Of a stretch of DNA of 64,000 nucleotides, positions 46,620 through 60,223 are shown one piece after another (position 1 is the stretch's first letter; each line of letters begins with the position of its first letter). The DNA is from Desmodus rotundus (lineage: Eukaryota; Chordata; Mammalia; Chiroptera; Phyllostomidae): contig NC_071391.1 of the NCBI RefSeq assembly GCF_022682495.2, positions 123,423,896 to 123,487,895 of the forward strand. The letters run 5' to 3'. Under the pieces are notes generated by a model that ran no database searches, had not been told where the DNA came from, and saw only the letters and a program-made list of their open reading frames with translations. Made by a program: the position numbers and the translations under genes.

Positions 46620-46730
46620 TATGTATGAGTTTGTGTATGTGTATAGGTATATAATACATATATGGACATATGTTTATGTTCATATATGTATGTATATATG
46701 TACATATTTATATATATATTCCCCCCAGTG
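46620..46730. repeat. TATATG/TATGTA-rich low-complexity tract
   Basis: Alternating purine-pyrimidine run ending TATATATATATT. Confidence 0.8.
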
Positions 46731-46799
46731 CTTGGTAAGGTAGTTTGATTAAAAGGATGAGAAATTTGGGTTTTTATGGCTAATTCTATATTTTTAACA

Positions 46800-47040
46800 T
46801 AATGGGGTCATGGAAGGATCATGTAGAATGAAGTTCAAAGGTTTACTACTGCCAGTTACTAGCTCTGTGACATAGGCAAGTGGTTGAGCAAATGCTAACC
46901 GTGGAGTATAATTGAAAAAGAAACAATAGCTGCCTGGTAGTGTGATGAACGTAATAGACAGTGTGAAAGCACTGTGTAAGCTCTAAATAATATTTGCATC
47001 AGTTCTCACTGTTAGTATTAATATCATCTGTTTCATTTAT
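46800..47040 (-). repeat. MIR SINE, reversed
   Basis: 'agttactagctctgtgacat' and 'cactgtgtaagctctaaata' are reversed MIR. Confidence 0.75.
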
Positions 47041-47399
47041 TCTTCGTGAGACTTTCAATATCTTTGACTTAGAAATTAGCACAAGATAGGAAATATTTTT
47101 GGTATATTCCATCCTCTTTGGTATTTTACATTATTTTGCATATGAAAGCACAGCACAAAGCTACCTAATTAAAAGTTTGGTGTTATTGCAGAAATGCACA
47201 TGTAAATCAATGTTTTAGGATAAAGGATTTAGAAAGATATGTGATTTATCATGTAATAAAGATGGAATTTCAGTGAGCGAGGAGAGGATGGATTCTTCAG
47301 TATGTAGTATTGGGACCACAGGCTAGCAATTTACAAAAAATAAAGCTGAATTTCTCCTTTATGGTACATATCAAAAATGAATTTAAGATTGATTAGATA

Positions 47400-47830
47400 T
47401 TTAATTAAAAATTCTAACACTCCTAGATAGCTCAGAAAATAAGGTTATGGCACTGAAATAGGAATGCCCTTCTAAGTGTGACCCAAGTACTATGAACGTA
47501 AAGATGAATAGGTGGACTAAATACTTAAAGTTATTTTATTAAAAAAGTATCAAAAAATTTGAGAGACAAATAACCAACTGGTCGTTATTTATGACATGTA
47601 CGCAGTCAAAGATGCATCTTCTTCATTGGGTGAAGAGCTCCTACACAGCAATAGCAAAAAGATTTCAAGAGTATAAAACAAAACGTAGCCAAAAGTTAGG
47701 AAAAGGTATTTCACAAGCGAAATACCCATGCTCTATACACACCTCAAATGATTATTTTACTAATAATGAAGTAATGAGATGCAATTGAAACAGTGAGATA
47801 TAATTTTTGTTTTATCAAATTGGCAAAGAT
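47400..47830 (+). repeat. Ancient L1 ORF2 3' fragment
   Basis: 'aagagctcctacacagcaat', 'agtaatgagatgcaattgaa' and 'caaattggcaaagatgagag' match L1M ORF2/3'UTR. Confidence 0.7.
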
Positions 47831-49389
47831 GAGAGAAGATAAGCAATAATCAGGGAATTCAGGGCAAATGGCATTTTCATCCAGTGTGGGATTTGAAAAT
47901 TGATTCTACTTTTCCAGAGGTAATCAGGTAATATGTTTCATAATTTTGAGTATCCATATCATTTGACTAATATTCCTTTTCTAAAAAATAAGAAATGAGA
48001 ATGTAAAGGGATTTATGTAGCACACTGAATAAATGGGAAAACCGTAACTTTTTAATTTTATGTGACTGGTTAATTATGGCTAAGACGTGAAATGGAATAT
48101 AATATAGCTGTTCGAGAGAGCTAAAACATGTGAGGTTAAAATATCACTGTAGAGAATATGATCTTTCTTCTGTAAAATGCATAGATCCATTACGTACATA
48201 TGTGTATGCATAGAAGTATGTCTTACTGTTCATGGCGTTTGGTTTGGGTGTTCAGGTTACTGATGACTGCCCTTCTTTTAACATCTTCCAGTAGTGCTTG
48301 ATTTTTTATGGCTTATATTAATTTTATAACTGAAAAAGCAAAGGTATTGTTATTTTGAATAAAAGTGGTTACTTCTTAAGTTCCAAACTGAGTACTAATT
48401 TTTTTTTGGCTGAAAGCTGTGATAAAATCTCAAATTGTTTAGGACAGCACAGGGGGAAAGGAGCAATTCATTTTACTAGTGAAAAAATATGAAGTATTAT
48501 TTTTAAATAGCATTTTTCTCCAAGGAGCTCACAGCGTGTTAGATGTTAATGTATTAGTGTCCCAATAATTTATGAGATAAGAATTGAGAGAGCAGATCAT
48601 TCTAGCCCATATTAGGTCACAAGAGTACAAAGAGGTTAAAAACTCAGTCTTGCGGAATATTGGGCACAGAACATTTACAAATTCTGTAAAAAAATATAAT
48701 TTAAGGTTCAGTGCATTGTATTGTTAATATGCACGAATATTGGTCAGCAGCTCTGGGACTCTAGGGGACCCTGGTGCACGCGGGGAGCTGGTGGTACGCA
48801 GGACTGGCTCTGGATTTGGTTCTTAGTTTCTGTGGAGGGTCACGATGTGCATGGAGACTTTGGTGGAAAGACTTCTGGAGGGTAGGTTAGGTGTCCAGGT
48901 GGTACTTTTCTAGTCACGTATTCCACTTGTCTGACTTCGTAGCTCCGTAATTGTCAGGGCAGTTTTTTCTTTTGATACAATATTGGGTAAGCATGCCCCT
49001 AAACCTTAAAGAGAGTCTTAAACTTGTTTTTAATACTATTTACCAGGGAAGGAACATTTAGAAGACATCTCTTTTTAATTCACTTTAAAAATAAAAAGTT
49101 GTGGAGTTGGAATGGTTCTCCTTGATAATAGAAAGTGCTGCAATTATGAGAAAAGACTGAAATAAAACCCTGTAATCCTTTCTAAATTCATAACGTGTTA
49201 ATGCTAATCAGTGCAATAATACAGGAAGGTAGTTCGTGTCTTTGTCAGAAACCTGCTAGGTTTTCCCTCCTTTAAATATTTGAAGAGATGCTCCTATTTT
49301 AGGTGCCTCCAAGTTTTAGCAGAAGACATGCCAAGCAAGTGACTTTTTTCCTTTCTCTTTGAGCAAATACTGAAAGTACTTTTTCTCTG

Positions 49390-49540
49390 TCTTTTTAAAA
49401 ATAGCTACCATTTGTTTTGCATTCCCTATGCACAGTATTTATCAGGAACGTTGTGAATATTATCACCATTTAATCTTCTTTAAAATTTTGCAAGGTAACA
49501 ATAACGTGCTTCAAAATGAACAGTTGGTAAGTGGTTGCAG
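49390..49540 (+). repeat. MIR-like fragment
   Basis: 'aatagctaccatttgttttg', 'attatcaccatttaatcttc' and 'gcaaggtaacaataacgtgc' resemble the MIR core. Confidence 0.45.
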
Positions 49541-50959
49541 AGGAATTTATAACTATTTCACTGTATTTCTCAAAGGCGGTATTTCCCCAAAATGGAGAGA
49601 AATGAATTTTAGAAGTTCATGGTGGGAATTGAAACTAAAAGTGTTAACTTGGAGTGCTAGAAAATAACTTCGGCAAAAGGAAGAGAGTTCTGTCAGTGTG
49701 GGTCTCAGAGGAGGCTGATTAAAGGCCACTGGGGCACGGGCTCTCCAGGGCGTCTGAAAGGCAGTTAACTATCTAATGGAGCGGGGGCTTGGGGAGTGAG
49801 GATGGGTGAAAGAATGCATTTTCTTTCAGTAGCCTAAAACCAAATGTGGATTTTAGGGTTTTTTTTCAGATTTTTTTGTATTTTTTGAAAAGTACTGCTT
49901 TTTGTTTAATAATACAATAGTAATGCTGATTTGTGTTTTTACATAGCCCTTTCTCTAAGGTATTTAATATGTTTCTCAAGTTATTTTCAAAATATTTAAA
50001 AAATTTTTTTGATCACAGTGATATTTAAAAATTATTTACATAAACATGTCACACAAAAACTCAACTGAAAGGATATTCTTGGTGTTGAGTTTTGTAAATT
50101 CTTTATAAATTTTGGATATTAACCCCTTACCAGGTATATTAGCAAATGTTTTCTCCCATTCTGTGCATTGTTGTTTTATTTTGTTGATGATTTCCTTTGC
50201 TGTGCAAACACTTTTTAGTTTGATGTAGTCACTTTTATTGATTTTTTCTTTTGTTTCCCTTGTCTGGGGAGATACATCAGTTAAAATATTGCTATGAGCA
50301 GTGTCCAAGATTTTGCTGCCTATGTTTTCTTCTAGGATTTTAATGGTTTTAGGTCTAACATTTAAGTCTTTCATCCATTTTGAATTTATTCTGTCTGTGG
50401 TATAAGAAGGCGGTCTAGTTTCATTTTTCTGTATGTATCTGTCCAGTTTTCCCAGTACCATTTATTGAATGAACTATCTTTAGCCCATTGTATGTTGCTT
50501 CCTCTAATATTAATTGACTATAAATGTGTGGGTTTATTTCTGGGCTGTCCATTCTGTTCCATTGATCTGTGTATCTGTTTTTATGCCAGTACCATACTGT
50601 TTTAATTACTATGACCTTATAGTATAGTTTGACATTAGGTAGCATGATTCCTCCAACTTTGTCCTTCTTTCTCAGGATTGCTGTTGTTATGTGGGGCCTT
50701 TTGTGGTTCCATATAAATTTTTGAAATATTTGTCCTAGTTCTGTGAAATACGTCATTGGAATCTTGATAAGAATTGTGTGGAATCTATAGATTGCTTAGG
50801 GTAGCATGGATATTTTAATGATACTAATTCTTCCTATCTATGAACATGGTATGTGCTTCCACTTATTGGTATCTTTTTCAGTATATTTCTTTAGTGTCTT
50901 ATAATTTTCTAAGTACAGGTCTTTTATATCCTTGGTTAGATTTATTCCTAAATATCTTA

Positions 50960-51174
50960 TTTTATTTTTTAAAGATTTTATTTATTTATTTTTAGAGAGA
51001 GGAAGAGAGGGAGAAAGAGAGGGAGAAAAATATCAATGTGTGGTTGCTTCTTATGTGCCCCCTACTGAGGTCCTGGCCCACAATCCAGGCATGTGCCCTA
51101 GACTGGGAATTGAACCGGTGACTCTTTGGTTCACAGGCCAGCACTCAATCCACTGAGCCACACCAGCCAGGGCA
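50960..51174 (-). repeat. VES SINE nested in the inverted L1
   Basis: Reversed, near full length: 'gattttatttatttattttt' tail, purine tract, 'tgggaattgaaccggtgact' (reversed B box), head 'gagccacaccagccagggca'. Antisense L1 text resumes at about 51175. Confidence 0.93.
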
Positions 51175-51395
51175 GTACATTATTTTTTTTGAAACAATTG
51201 TGAATGAGATTGTTTTCTTAATTTACCTTTCTGTTAGTTCATTATTGGCATATAAAAATGCAACTGATTTCTGGATAAACTCAACACCAAAAAACCAAAC
51301 AACCCAATTAAAAAATAGGCAAAGGACCTGAATAGACACTTCTCCCAAGAGGACATACACATGGCCAATAGACATATGAAAACTGCTTAACGTCA

Positions 51396-51489
51396 CTAAT
51401 CATCAGAGAAATGCAAATTAAAACCATAATGAGATATCATCTCTAATCATCAGAGAAATGCAAATTATAACCATAATGAGATATCATCT
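51396..51489. repeat. 47-bp tandem duplication inside the L1
   Basis: Two adjacent copies (51396-51442 and 51443-51489) starting ctaatcatcagagaaatgca and ending gagatatcatct. They differ at one base (ttaaaacc versus ttataacc). Confidence 0.95.
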
Positions 51490-53699
51490 CACACCTGACA
51501 GAATGACTATCATCAATAAATCAATGAATAAGTTCTGGTGAGGGTGTGGAGAAAGGGGACCCTTGGACACTGTTGGAGGGAATGACTGGTTCAGCTACTG
51601 TGGAAAACAGTATGGAGATCCCTCAAAAAGTTAAAAAAAATGGGCCTGCCTTTTGACCCAGCAATCCCACTTCTGGGAATATATCTGAAGGAACTCAAAA
51701 CACTAATTGAAAAGAAGATAAGCACCCCTGTGTTCATTGCACTATTATTTACAATCGCCAAGATGTGGAAGCAGCCCAAGTGTCCATCAGTGGATGAGTG
51801 CATAAAACAACTATGGGACATTCACACAACAGAAACTAGTTGGCCATAAAAAAAGAAAATTTTACCTTTTGCAACAGCATGGAAGGACCTGGAGAACATT
51901 ATGCTAAGTGAAATAAGCCAGGCAGAGAAAGACAAATACCATATGATTTCACTCATATGTGGAATCTAGTGAACAAATTGAACTAACAAGCAAAACAGAG
52001 ACAGACTCATAGATGGAGAGCAGGATGAGAGCTATGGGGTTGGGGGATGTTGGGGGAGTGGAGGGACTGAGCAAAGAGGAAAAAGGACTCATGGACATGG
52101 ACAACAGTGTGGTGATTACAGGGAGAAGGGGGTATAAGGGGGCTAAATGGAAATGGGAAAAAGACAATAAAAGCTTTTTTAAAAAGGATAATCTTTTTAA
52201 CAATAGTAGCTTGGATTGTAGACATCCCTTCCACAGAGAATGGCAGATACTTGGACATTTGCATGGCTTGTGAGTGTTGCGTCAGTCTGTGAATGCTTGA
52301 TGTGAACTAAGTGTTTGATGACTGAACGAATTTAGTGCTGTGTATGTGTAGCTCATCTTTGAGCTGTGTTCTCTCCTCTCGCCCTTCACTCTCCACTCCC
52401 AACCCTGAACCTGTGTATTTGTGTCATGTCTTCGTGAGGTGGGGACAGTTCATGGAAGGAATGGAGGGAAGCTTCAGATCGCTCCATCTGTACATGAGTT
52501 GGAAACTGAGTGTATTATGTATGCTGCTCACCGTCTGCTTGTTCTGGAGTGCTGGGTCCGGGAGAGTCTTGGAGGTAGATTCACGGTTCCTGTTAAGTCC
52601 TAGTGCATCCGGGTGGTTGGAGAGCAGACTTACGCGTCATTGTCATTGCCATTTCCCAGGGGCCCCTTAGTTTCTGACTGAAAGGTGTGGCGGAACCTAG
52701 ACTTACTACTTAAAGTATCATTTTTAATTGTGTGACAGTCAAAGACAAATAGTATTTCAATTAATCCTGGACTTTGGGTCTGTTTTAATATTTGATAACT
52801 TAATTAGAATTTAGTGGGGATTTGAATTGACAGGCAAACCACAACTTCTCTGTGTGTGCTTGTCTCCTGGATTCCTTTAAAGAACAAATTACGATAACAA
52901 TAAAGGGTGATTGATTCATGTTGGTCTCTTTGATCTTCCTATTTTAAGTCCTACAGATTTATAGTTTGTATCCTACAACTTAGCACTTAATTTTTAAAAT
53001 CACATTATATTAACTATTTGTTAATCTTTTTTCCCCAAACTAAAACTTAACTACCAGATTACGGGCATGTCTTAATTTTATAGGACATATACTATAGGCC
53101 CCTTAAATTAATAGAAATTGAATTCAGAACAGAAACATGTTTTGCTTAGCTAATTCAGTAATTGAAAAGGAAATTGCAGCACTGCCAGGGTTTGGAAATA
53201 GGGAAATTCACATAGAATCCTAGATCTGCACTTTCTCTTAGAGAAAAGTGACTAACGGTCTGGGTGTCTGAGGCTGAGCAGGTTCTCCGTTTCGGGCGCT
53301 CGCCACTCCACCCAGGGACATCTGACACTTGTTATATGTTTGGAAGCGTTTAAGGCATGTTTGTCTTTGTACGTTTTTTTAGATTATTTACTTAAGAGTC
53401 AATTCTGATTAGTCATTTTGTTTATCAAAGCTAATTAAATAAAATACTTGTAAATTATTTTGGAGATAGGTCTTTTTAATTCTACAGGTTAATCACACAT
53501 TTTTGGAACATATTTCCCATACTAGCTAAGCAACAACTATTAACAAATACTTATATTCAATAGAAAATAAGGTGATACTATTTTAAAAATATTTTTTAAC
53601 TGCCAGTACCTTTAATAAAACACATTTTTGAAACAATCATTTCAGTTAAAATTATGAAATAATATTAAAAAATGATATTGAAGACTAGTATAGAGCTAT

Positions 53700-53760
53700 G
53701 AGAAATAAATACTTGCGAGTATATGTGTATGTGCATGCATATGTATATGTGTATATATAA
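53700..53760. repeat. TATGTG/TATA low-complexity tract
   Basis: Alternating purine-pyrimidine run, such as 'tatgcatgcatatgta'-like text, between AT-rich flanks. Confidence 0.7.
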
Positions 53761-54479
53761 AATGTAGTTAATTTTATCTTTATTTGCTTTTTTAATTTAT
53801 AGATTGGAAAAGAAAGAACAGTTTCAATAAATGTTTATTAAATACCTACTATGTGCTCTTCTGCATTTTCAATTCTCAAATGATTTTTCAACTCTGGAAA
53901 GAATAAAATATTCTTTCTACACACATTAAAGAAACTATTGTATGTTAAAGTCTGGATAGATCGATAGCTTAGTGTCTGATGTGTTCAGGTACTTGGCTGA
54001 TCTCCGTGAACTGTCTGAAATCTCACCAGCAAACATTTTAAAAAATAGTTTAAAATAGCTACATTGCTTCATCAATAAGGAACTCATCCTGATAACCAAT
54101 TTTAGAACATTGGCAATAAAGAGGCTTGACTTACTCAGTTAACTACATTAGGATTAAATTTAATGGCATGGACATGTTATCTTAGGATACGATTTTATTT
54201 CTATATTTTTTTAACACTTCAGCTGTTTTCAGTTCAAGTTATCTATATGTAGACCATCAATGTTTTGGAAGTCTTTTCTGATGCCTTCTGATCTGTTCTG
54301 GTCTGATCTCTAGGCCTGCTGCAAACCTTTCACCTTGAAACCTTGACATCTCCCTTCTCTGTCATCCTGGGGGTTCTTTTCGTCCATCTTTTTTGTCCCA
54401 TCTCATTCCCCAAATACCACGGCTTCCTCTTTGTTTGCGCTATCATTCTGGGTGATCATGAGCTCCAGTAGCTTCCCGA

Positions 54480-54990
54480 TAAAGTAAGGGGAAGTGATTT
54501 TTAAAGATGTACTGATACTTCAGTTGCATATAAAATAATAGAATTTGAAATAGTTTCTCTTTCTAAATTTTATAGCAGTGTGTTGTAGGTTGTAGTGTTG
54601 TGTTTGAGAAGTCTAGTGCTGTTCTAATTCTCTTTTAAATGAAACCTGTTAGTTCTCTCATTCTCAGTATTTATAATATAAAATCTTGGTGATGCTCTAC
54701 TTGCAAATACTATGTTGGACATTTAGTGGGTACTTTTAATTTAGAAAGTCGTATTTTTTAGTTCTGGGAAATTTTCTTGAATGAATTCTGTAGGGATTTC
54801 CTCCTTTCTGCTTTCTCTGTTGTGCCTTTCTGGAGCTTCCATTTTTCAAATGTTGGATACCCTGGACAGGTTCTCTAATTATCTTTTCATCTTTTGTTCT
54901 GCATTTTTGACTTTTTCTTTACTCCCAGGGACTCATTTATACTTTCATCTTCTAACTTTCCTGTTGGATTCTTTTCCCCCTTATGTCTGA
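54480..54990 (-). repeat. L1M fragment, antisense
   Basis: 'tctgggaaattttcttgaat', 'tctgtagggatttcctcctt' and 'ctggacaggttctctaatta' are the reverse of a common L1 3' region. Confidence 0.7.
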
Positions 54991-55327
54991 ATTCTTTAGC
55001 CTTCAAGAGTCAATTCAAGAGTCAGCTCTTCTAAGAGGATCGTCTAAGATCCTTTCTTGACACTTTCTAAGCTTCAGCTACAAACATACATCTTATGTTT
55101 ATCTGTAGACTTAAAAAATACACCATTAAAATGTGGTTTTCTTTTTTAAATATTAAGTTTACTAATCTGTAGAGCGTTTATTGATTATTCAGAATATGCC
55201 AGGCACTGCACATACACAGACAAAAAAATCACTTCTGCCTCTAGGAGCTTATAGTCTAGCGAATAATTTAGGCACAATTATAATAATATGTCATATGTTT
55301 TAAATAAATTAAGATAAAAATGTTTTA

Positions 55328-55560
55328 AGTCCTCACCTGAGGACATTTTTATTGATTTTAGAGGGAGGAGAAGGGAGGGAGAGAGGAAAGGAGAGAAACA
55401 GCGATGTGAGAGAGAAACACAGATTGGTCGCCTGTTGTCTGCGCCCTGACTGAGGAGCTGAATCCACAATCCAGGCATAAGCCCTGACCCGGAATTGAAC
55501 CCATGATCTTTTGGTTGGCTGGATGATGTTCCAGCTAATTGAGCCACAGTGGCCAGTGCA
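55328..55560 (-). repeat. VES-type SINE with decayed duplication
   Basis: Reversed SINE. Purine tract 55360-55400, 'ggaattgaacccatgatctt' (reversed B box). Flanks aagataaaaatgtttta (left) and aagatatgattatttta (right) match at 13 of 17. Confidence 0.85.
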
Positions 55561-57786
55561 AGATATGATTATTTTATAAAATGTTCACTGTACAAAATAA
55601 TTTACTTCAGGATTCTTTTAAATATCCCATGAGTCTAATACATTTAAAATTTTATTGTATGTGTTTTTCATGGAACACATTTGTATCGTCTCCCTTTTGT
55701 ATATTTGTGTACATACACACATTCTATATCGCCTTTCTTTAGTAGTGATGTTACTTATACTTAAAAGGAAATAAATGTTAATTTTTGTTACACATCGGTG
55801 ATGTGTTTTCCTCCAGATGTCTTTTGCTGGGAGAATACTAAGTGGCTATTCCCCTAGCTTGCTGATCAATGCAGTGTATTTTAAGCAGCTAGTTCCGAAA
55901 TACTTTCAAATAGCACGTACTATTCCTCATGAATTGTTATTTCTTTGCTTAAATTTCCCACTCGGACCACCAGCAATTCCTTAAGTACTTTTCCAACCAG
56001 CTAATGCTAGCTTTTAAAAATCTCCTTAATGTTACTCCTTTCTTTCTCTTTGTTGCCTCTGTCATTTAATATACCTCTGTGCCTGCCTGATATTGTTCCC
56101 TTGCAAGGTCTTTTTGTGCTTTTAGGATGATCTTTCCTAGTCTATTTTTCTGCTGTCTTAGATGCTTTGATTCTGCTGTTTCTCCATCTCAAAGAGCTTA
56201 GTAGGAGGAGGAAGTGAATATTATGGGTGAATTTTTTAAAAGTTATGTACAATATTAAAGGGAATACAAAAGCTGGTGATTGCCATACACTAGTGTCTAA
56301 AAATGATTTTTATAAACTTTTAGAGTCATTCATGGAGACAGAACTGTTAAAATGGATTTCAACAGTTTTTAATAGTTTAAATAGATTTTAATAGTTCAAA
56401 TTTCATAGACAAGGGGAAAAGGGAACATTAAAATTTGGCAATTCTTAAAGTTGAGTGGTGGGTAAATTTGAGTTCATTATTTTCTATTCTCTTTATTCTT
56501 ATATATATTAAAACTACCACAAGGTTTTAAAAAATGGAAATATAATTTTTAATTTTTAACCCGGCAGTCTCTTTTTTGATACCTGTCCTCCGGTACAAAA
56601 GGCTGTGTGCATAGGTATGTTAATTACAGCATTATTTGGCCTGGAAAGGAAAAGACCCTGGAAATAATCTGAAGAGTCTATTCCTATCGTTAATGGAATA
56701 GTTGGGTAAATTATAGTGTATTTATACAGTGGCTTATTATGTAGTGAGTAAAAAGAATAAATTGAGTTGTGTGCTATATTCTGGAGTGATGTCCAAGATG
56801 TGTCATTGAGCACTGTGGATAATGTGTGTGTGTGAATTTGCCAAGAGCTGTGAAAGCAAACATACCGAATTATCAGGATCGACCATTTCTGCAAAGTGGG
56901 ACCGGAGGGGATAGGGTGGAGGAAAATTAATTATTTCTCTATTAATCTTTGTGGGTTTTTTTATTTGTTTCAAGTATGTGTTACTTTTGGGGGAATGTAG
57001 TAAAGATTTTTTGAATATTTTCAAGTATCATTTCATCCATGACAATAAAAACTCAGTTTTTAAAGATTGACAGAGAAGTGGAAAGTGATGTTCATAGGAA
57101 ACCAAATGATGAGTTAGATCATATTTTGCTTTTGAAAAGAAAAATCAACGAATTGATACACATGTCTGTGGCATATGTATCGAATTGACTCTATTCTTTA
57201 ATTTCCAATAGACATTGCCTGGTGGCAATTGGAATACTTTAGCCTTCTCTACGTTAGTAATTCAGTAGCCCCTAAATTTTTGACTGTGCCCAAAATTCAG
57301 GCTTTTTCTCTTTTGGTAATTGTGCCAACCTATTTCATATATAAAGATGTCCAATTCTGAAGAGGCCATAGTTATCTGAGAACTGGGGTATGTAGTTGCA
57401 GCAGTTAGGGTGCTTTGATTGCGAGCAACAGAAGTGGACTCTGGCTAACTCAGGCAGAAAGAAATGTATTGAAAGGATAATAATACTAAGCAGGTAAAAG
57501 GATTTACGTTTCACTTGACAATTGGGCATTTCACTTTGTTTTACTGTGCCTCTAATTATATTTCCTGCTTTTAATTAGAGCTTTGCACTGAAAGGTACTA
57601 GCCAAATACCTTTTGTAATCTTGCCGTTAAAGGATTAAATTTAGTTTTTAAAAAATTGCCATTGTTTAAAAGGACCTTACATAGCATCTATGGTTTAAAG
57701 TGTGCTGTGGTGAATGGTCAGTTTGGAGGGAGCTTCCTAGAGCTGTAGCGTTCGAATGCTTACGGATAGTCTCAACCTACGTACAT

Positions 57787-57920
57787 TTTTATTTTAAAAA
57801 ATTTGTTTATTGAATATAGTGGAGTGACATTGGTTAATAAAATTATATAGATTTTAGGTATATAATTCTATAATACATCCTCTGTATGTGGTATTGTGTG
57901 TTCACCATCCTAAGTCAAGT
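57787..57920 (-). repeat. Short antisense L1 3' end
   Basis: Reversed L1 3' terminus ('tagtggagtgacattggtta', 'tgtgttcaccatcctaagtc'). Flanked by tcaacctacgtacat (57772-57786) and tcaacctacatatat (57921-57935), matching at 13 of 15. Confidence 0.8.
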
Positions 57921-58739
57921 TCAACCTACATATATTATTTTTATAATTTCACCATTGAGGTTATTGTTAATGTCACATCAGTATCTCTGTGTGTTATGTG
58001 TGTTTCGCATAATTTTTTGGTTTTTTTTTTTCTTGTTTTGATGATAAGTTTCCCAGGGAGATTCACTGTAAATGCTTTCTTTTGGTAAATTATAATTTTA
58101 TAGCTATGCTGTTCTTTATAATTTCTACCTACTTAATTGGAACACACTGATTTTATGTTATAATTTTTTTTAATCTATGAAACAAATTATTCCAGAAGTT
58201 TCTCATATACCCTTTAGAAATAGCACACTAATTTTGACCATATTTTTCCAGTTAATTATGTTTCACACAGACTCTTCTAAGAGGCTTAACACCATTTTTA
58301 TTATAAATTCTAAATTATTTATATGTTGTAAAATATTTATATGCATAAATTTTATATACATAGATAAGTTATTTATAGTAAAGCCCAGCTTAATGTTTTT
58401 TTATTTTGAGAAGCATAAATTTCTTCCTAAGTACCAGATATAGGGAACACTTTAACTTATACAGGGTATATTGCACTTATAGTAGAAGCTGGCTCATTTT
58501 TCTCCATTCTCTCCTCTGTGGCCAACTTTTCAACTGGCAGTAGGAGTGGGGGGTGTGTCATTTGCATCGCCAAACTTCCTAACTGGCCTTTTGTTCTTCC
58601 CTCTTCTCCGTCCCCTTTGTTGTAGTCAAGGCTTGAGCTCGAATGTGGGCTGAGACTGGAGGTGGCTTTTGCCTGGTGCCAGTGCATGATGGGGTGGGAC
58701 GGGGCTGCCTCGAGCAAGTTAGCCTTGATGAACCCCCTT

Positions 58740-58850
58740 TGTCAAGTGGAAATGATATTGCTGGCTGCCTTACAAGATTAGGAAGTGAAACACTGTATGT
58801 ACTGTAAACTATTTGGTACTATACAAGTGCTTGTTAATTGGGTAATATTT
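58740..58850 (-). repeat. MIR fragment, reversed
   Basis: 'aagtggaaatgatattgctg' and 'acaagtgcttgttaattggg' match reversed MIR. Confidence 0.6.
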
Positions 58851-59439
58851 AACACAGAAGGTATAGTTTGAGCCATAACTTGAAAGTATTGGGAAGACTT
58901 GGATGGGCAGACTAAAGGGACGAGAGCATGTTGGATAGGTTGAGTAAAGATAGTGATAGCTAGCCTATTTTGAAGTGAAAATACTTTATCTTAAATCATT
59001 TTTTTGTACCTCAAAATGTTATCCATCCATCCATCTATCTTATCCAGCAGAAGATGGATGCATCCGTCTCTTGCTGTGCTTTATCGGTAGTTGGGGCTTC
59101 AGAGGCATATGGCTTAACCGTAATAGCAGGTAGTACCTAATAATGCATTTCCCAATACATTGGAATGATTAGGGAAGTTTAATTGAGATCTGGGTTGGTT
59201 TAGAGGCCAAGGATAACAGTAGAGTATCTCCTTCACTCTTTATGGGGATCTCCTTTGCCTTTAGACTCCACGATAATGACAGTGGCAGTAGAAATGAAAA
59301 TGGTAGCTCTGGTTTACAGGAAGGTTTTGCTTTGTTTTGTTTTGACCAAACATTGACTAGATACTTTGATAATATTGTATAATCTTTCCTAGAACCCTGC
59401 AATATATGAATCAGTTCCTACTTAATTATATCCACAGAA

Positions 59440-59600
59440 AAAGAAATTGAATCTCAGAAGGGTTAAGTGAGTACTCAAGGCTGCTCAACTTGTTTAAGTT
59501 AGAATGTGGCTTTGAACTTTGACCAAGGTCAAAGTACAAAGGCTGAACTCTTTCCATTCCGTCTGCCTCCCAAGGCTCAGAGATCTACTAAGAAAAAGTA
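59440..59600 (+). repeat. MIR fragment
   Basis: 'gaaattgaatctcagaaggg' and 'actcaaggctgctcaacttg' fit the MIR core. Confidence 0.6.
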
Positions 59601-59959
59601 GTATTCAGAAACCTCCAACCAAAATGCCCCTATATTTTTGGTTTTAGATGTTTATTTCAGCAGATAATCTTTTATTGCTGGATAACAACAGTTAGCTAAA
59701 ATGGGATGAAGTATATACTCAATGGCTTTATTATGTACTCAGCATCATTGTAGGTATACATTCTCTTAATAGTTTGCATTAATAGTTTGCATATGACCCC
59801 TACCCCCATCCCCGAGGCAACCATATGTGATATTTCTTAAGTTCTTGTGGCTCAGGAAAATTTAAACTTCCATATAATGCAGGGTTAGATGATTTACAAA
59901 TTAGTTATTGGCCTATTTTTATCTCCTGGAAATTTTACTGGAACCATGGTTTGATTTTA

Positions 59960-60223
59960 TTTTTTATTAATTTTTAAAGTCTTCACTTGAGCACATATTT
60001 ATTGATTTCAGAGAGAGAAGAAGGAGGAGAGGGTGAGAGAGAGATGGGGAAAAGAGAGGAGAGAGAGAGAGAGATGAGAGAAGCATCAATCAGTTGCCTC
60101 CTGTACATACCCCAACCAAGACCAAACCCACAACACAGGCATGTGCCCTGACCGGGAATCAAACTCAGGACCTTTTGGTTTATGGGACAATGCTCCAACC
60201 AACTGAGCCACACCAGCGAGGGC
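59960..60223 (-). repeat. VES-type SINE with 18-bp duplication
   Basis: Reversed SINE with a long GAGAGA tract. Flanked by aaccatggtttgatttta (59942-59959) and aaccttggtttgatttta (60224-60241), matching at 17 of 18. Confidence 0.93.

Larger units (their letters stand above)
50081..52182 (+). mobile_element. 5'-inverted (twin-primed) L1 insertion with target-site duplication and nested SINE
   Basis: Left part (50081-51274) is L1 ORF2 in reverse. Right part (about 51275-52182) is the following ORF2 end and 3'UTR in sense, ending AATAAAAGCTTTTTT and an A-run. The inner ends overlap by the 14-mer AAACTCAACACCAA (51278-51291 sense; complement at 50079-50092). Flanks aaaggatattctt (50068-50080) and aaaggataatctt (52183-52195) match at 12 of 13. 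Two long but broken reverse ORFs (50036-50461 and 50421-50756) are ORF2 relics with a frameshift between them. A SINE interrupts the inverted part. Confidence 0.93.

Noticed and set aside
50036..50756. Two overlapping minus-strand ORFs of 141 and 111 codons
   Set aside because: They are frameshifted remains of L1 ORF2 in the inverted arm of the L1, not a host gene.
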